64,000 nt of DNA from Flavobacterium sp. 270 (GTDB lineage: Bacteria > Bacteroidota > Bacteroidia > Flavobacteriales > Flavobacteriaceae). Location of the stretch: NCBI RefSeq assembly GCF_004368785.1, contig NZ_SODM01000008.1, forward strand, positions 1 to 64,000, written 5' to 3'. The translations under genes and the position numbers were made by a program. The notes below the pieces were generated by a model. That model did no database searches, was not told the DNA's origin, and worked only from the letters and a program-made list of their open reading frames with translations. Within the stretch, counting starts at the first letter, position 1, and each line of letters opens with the position of its first letter. Of the stretch, positions 62,619-64,000 are shown piece after piece.

Positions 62619-62691
62619 AATCATTTCTTGCCAAATGGCAAGATTCCGGGGTATTTATTTCATTTCCTTTGTCTTATAAAATTAATAAGCT

Positions 62692-63360
62692 ATGGAACAT
62701 TTACCTTTTTACATCAAATTAGTATTTATACTCACTACTTTTTTTACGCTTTTTTTATTGTACAAAGCTGCAAACCATTCAAAAGCAGTACTTACAATTA
62801 TTTTAAGCTGGCTTGCTTTGCAGACCGTAATTAGTCTTACCGGTTTTTATACAATAACCAATGTAATGCCGCCAAGATTTGCATTATTAGTACTGCCACC
62901 ACTCTTATTACTATTGGCTGTTTTTATTTCTTCGAAAGGGAAACAATTTATAAACCGTTTGGATGTTAAGACATTAACGATTCTTCACATCGTAAGAATA
63001 CCGGTAGAAATTACTTTGTACTGGCTTTTTCTCCAAAAAACGGTTCCCGAAATCATGACTTTTGAAGGCAAGAACCTGGATATTCTATGTGGTATTACAG
63101 CACCAATTATTTATTATTTCGGCTATATCAAAAAAACCTTAAGTCCTAAAATAATATTGATTTGGAATATCGTCTGTCTTATTTCATTAGGAAATATTGT
63201 TACTACAGCCATACTTTCTGCTCCGTTACCTTTTCAACAGTTTGCGTTTGAGCAGCCTAATATTGCTTTGTTATATTTCCCTTTTGTATGGCTTCCTTCC
63301 TGTGTGGTACCAATTGTATTGTTCTCGCATTTGGCAGCCATAAAAAGACTTTTGAATTGA
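62692..63360 (+). CDS. Integral membrane protein of unknown function
   Basis: A 222-residue protein with about seven hydrophobic helices (for example LVFILTTFFTLFLLY, FALLVLPPLLLLLAVFI, IILIWNIVCLISLGNIV, LLYFPFVWLPSCVVPIVLF). No catalytic or transport motif is recognised. It is 73 bases after the Crp/Fnr gene and 25 bases before the YCII-like gene, so a small operon is likely. A translation start at 62692 is preferred because it gives a continuous hydrophobic protein. Confidence 0.75.
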   Translation: MEHLPFYIKLVFILTTFFTLFLLYKAANHSKAVLTIILSWLALQTVISLTGFYTITNVMPPRFALLVLPPLLLLLAVFISSKGKQFINRLDVKTLTILHIVRIPVEITLYWLFLQKTVPEIMTFEGKNLDILCGITAPIIYYFGYIKKTLSPKIILIWNIVCLISLGNIVTTAILSAPLPFQQFAFEQPNIALLYFPFVWLPSCVVPIVLFSHLAAIKRLLN

Positions 63361-63385
63361 ATTTTTTAACTTTAAATATATTATT

Positions 63386-63760
63386 ATGAACACAGAAACA
63401 AAAAGCAATTTTGATAATAAAACAACTCAAAATGCACAAATGCCTGTAGATCTTTCTACTAAAACAACAAAAATCCTTGCGATTGGAAAATGGACGGCAA
63501 AAGGAAAAATTCTGGAAGACCGACTTCCTGTTATGATTAAAGAAGTTCCTGCAACTGTAAATCTTTATTTAACCGGCAAAATAGAACAATGGTACGTAAA
63601 GCCAGATATAAGCGGTGCTGTTTTTATTATGAATTGTACAAGTCCCGCCGAAGCACATGAACTTTTGGAGAAACTTCCTTTGGGAATCGCCGGAATGATG
63701 GAATTTGATTTTATCGAACTTGGGCCAATTATGCCTCTTCGTTATCTTCTAAAAGAATAA
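63386..63760 (+). CDS. YCII/muconolactone-isomerase-like small protein
   Basis: A 124-residue cytoplasmic protein with a polar 30-residue N-terminal leader. It continues into a ferredoxin-like alpha/beta segment (KILAIGKWTAKGK, TVNLYLTGKIEQWYVKPDISGAVFIMNCTSPAEAHELLEKLPLG, FDFIELGPIMPLRYLL) that resembles the dimeric alpha/beta-barrel (YCII and muconolactone isomerase-like) superfamily. The PAEAHELLEKLPL element is characteristic. The catalytic function is unknown. Confidence 0.72.
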   Translation: MNTETKSNFDNKTTQNAQMPVDLSTKTTKILAIGKWTAKGKILEDRLPVMIKEVPATVNLYLTGKIEQWYVKPDISGAVFIMNCTSPAEAHELLEKLPLGIAGMMEFDFIELGPIMPLRYLLKE

Positions 63761-63766
63761 TTTACT

Positions 63767-63818
63767 TTTAATTGCGCTTATTTTTATACCAATTGGTATA
63801 AAAATAAGCGCAATTAAA
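63767..63818. other. 52-bp perfect palindrome
   Basis: The two 26-base arms are exact complements, with centre ATACCAATTGGTAT at about 63786-63799. It starts 7 bases after the stop of the YCII-like gene. There is no T-tract on the plus strand beyond it. It may be a terminator, a cruciform or an operator. Confidence 0.9.
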
Positions 63819-63899
63819 TATTTCTAAAAGTTAATTCAAAAAAAATACGGAATGTAATTTATTCTTATTAATAACAGTTAACTTAGAGTTCAATACCAA

Positions 63900-64000
63900 A
63901 AAATCAATATCAAAATTCAATTTCAATCACAAAAATCAAATTCAATCTTAAATTGATATTGATTGTAATTGATTTTTGATATTATAATTGATATTGTAAT
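63900..64000. repeat. AT-rich ATCAATATCAA/TTGATATTGAT repeat at the window edge
   Basis: Many degenerate copies of AATCAATATCAA-type sequence on the left are inverted as TTGATATTGATT-type sequence from 63950 on. The tract runs to the last base and probably continues. Confidence 0.75.

Overview
The window is low-GC DNA of a Flavobacterium-like member of the Bacteroidota. The evidence is three SusC/SusD outer-membrane pairs, a hybrid two-component sensor, ECF sigma/FecR regulation, candidate -7 boxes of the Bacteroidota type (TAnnTTTG), almost no Shine-Dalgarno sequences, and lipoprotein signals ending in A/S/T-S-C. I see no tRNA, rRNA, CRISPR array, transposase or prophage gene. The coding content is chromosomal and of accessory, nutrient-acquisition character.

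Layout. (1) 1-5.3 kb: repeat tracts, a DsbA/FrnE-like oxidoreductase, then a TPR sensor kinase and a sigma-54-type response regulator. (2) 5.5-11.7 kb: a probable catabolic operon with two alpha/beta hydrolases, a YtcJ-like amidohydrolase, a metallo-beta-lactamase-fold protein with a degenerate metal site, and an alginate-export-type porin. (3) 12-16.2 kb: a DUF1810 protein, an exonuclease/GIY-YIG fusion, and an SDR with an AraC regulator. (4) 16.3-32.2 kb, minus strand: a mannose-glycan utilisation locus with a LacI regulator, SusC, SusD, a compact GH2 beta-mannosidase, two GH92 alpha-mannosidases, a GH125 alpha-1,6-mannosidase and a ROK sugar kinase. It fits stepwise removal of mannose from N-glycan or mannan cores. 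Two matching LacI-type operators flank the regulator gene. (5) 32.6-47.5 kb, minus strand: a second utilisation locus with a hybrid two-component regulator, SusC, SusD, a GH10 xylanase, a PKD surface lipoprotein, an agarase-like GH-A enzyme and a GH2 enzyme carrying a uronate-type NxK motif. (6) 47.7-50 kb: an AraC regulator and an exported amidohydrolase. (7) 50.2-61.7 kb, minus strand: a third SusCD locus controlled by ECF sigma, FecR and an STN-domain SusC. Its enzymes are a phosphodiesterase-like/alkaline phosphatase fusion and a metallophosphoesterase, so it looks like an organophosphate or phospho-glycan acquisition system. (8) 62-63.8 kb: a Crp/Fnr regulator, a membrane protein and a YCII-like protein.

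The intergenic DNA is unusually rich in palindromic repeats. A 31-41 bp palindrome (core CTTTGTCAAAGTTT) occurs six times. A 130-200 bp inverted-repeat element occurs four times, and its central hairpin is exchanged between copies: none, the CTTTGTCAAAG palindrome twice, or a TCCCGAAGCCTCGGGA palindrome. This nested, modular arrangement and the phosphatase-only SusCD locus are the two observations I would look at first.
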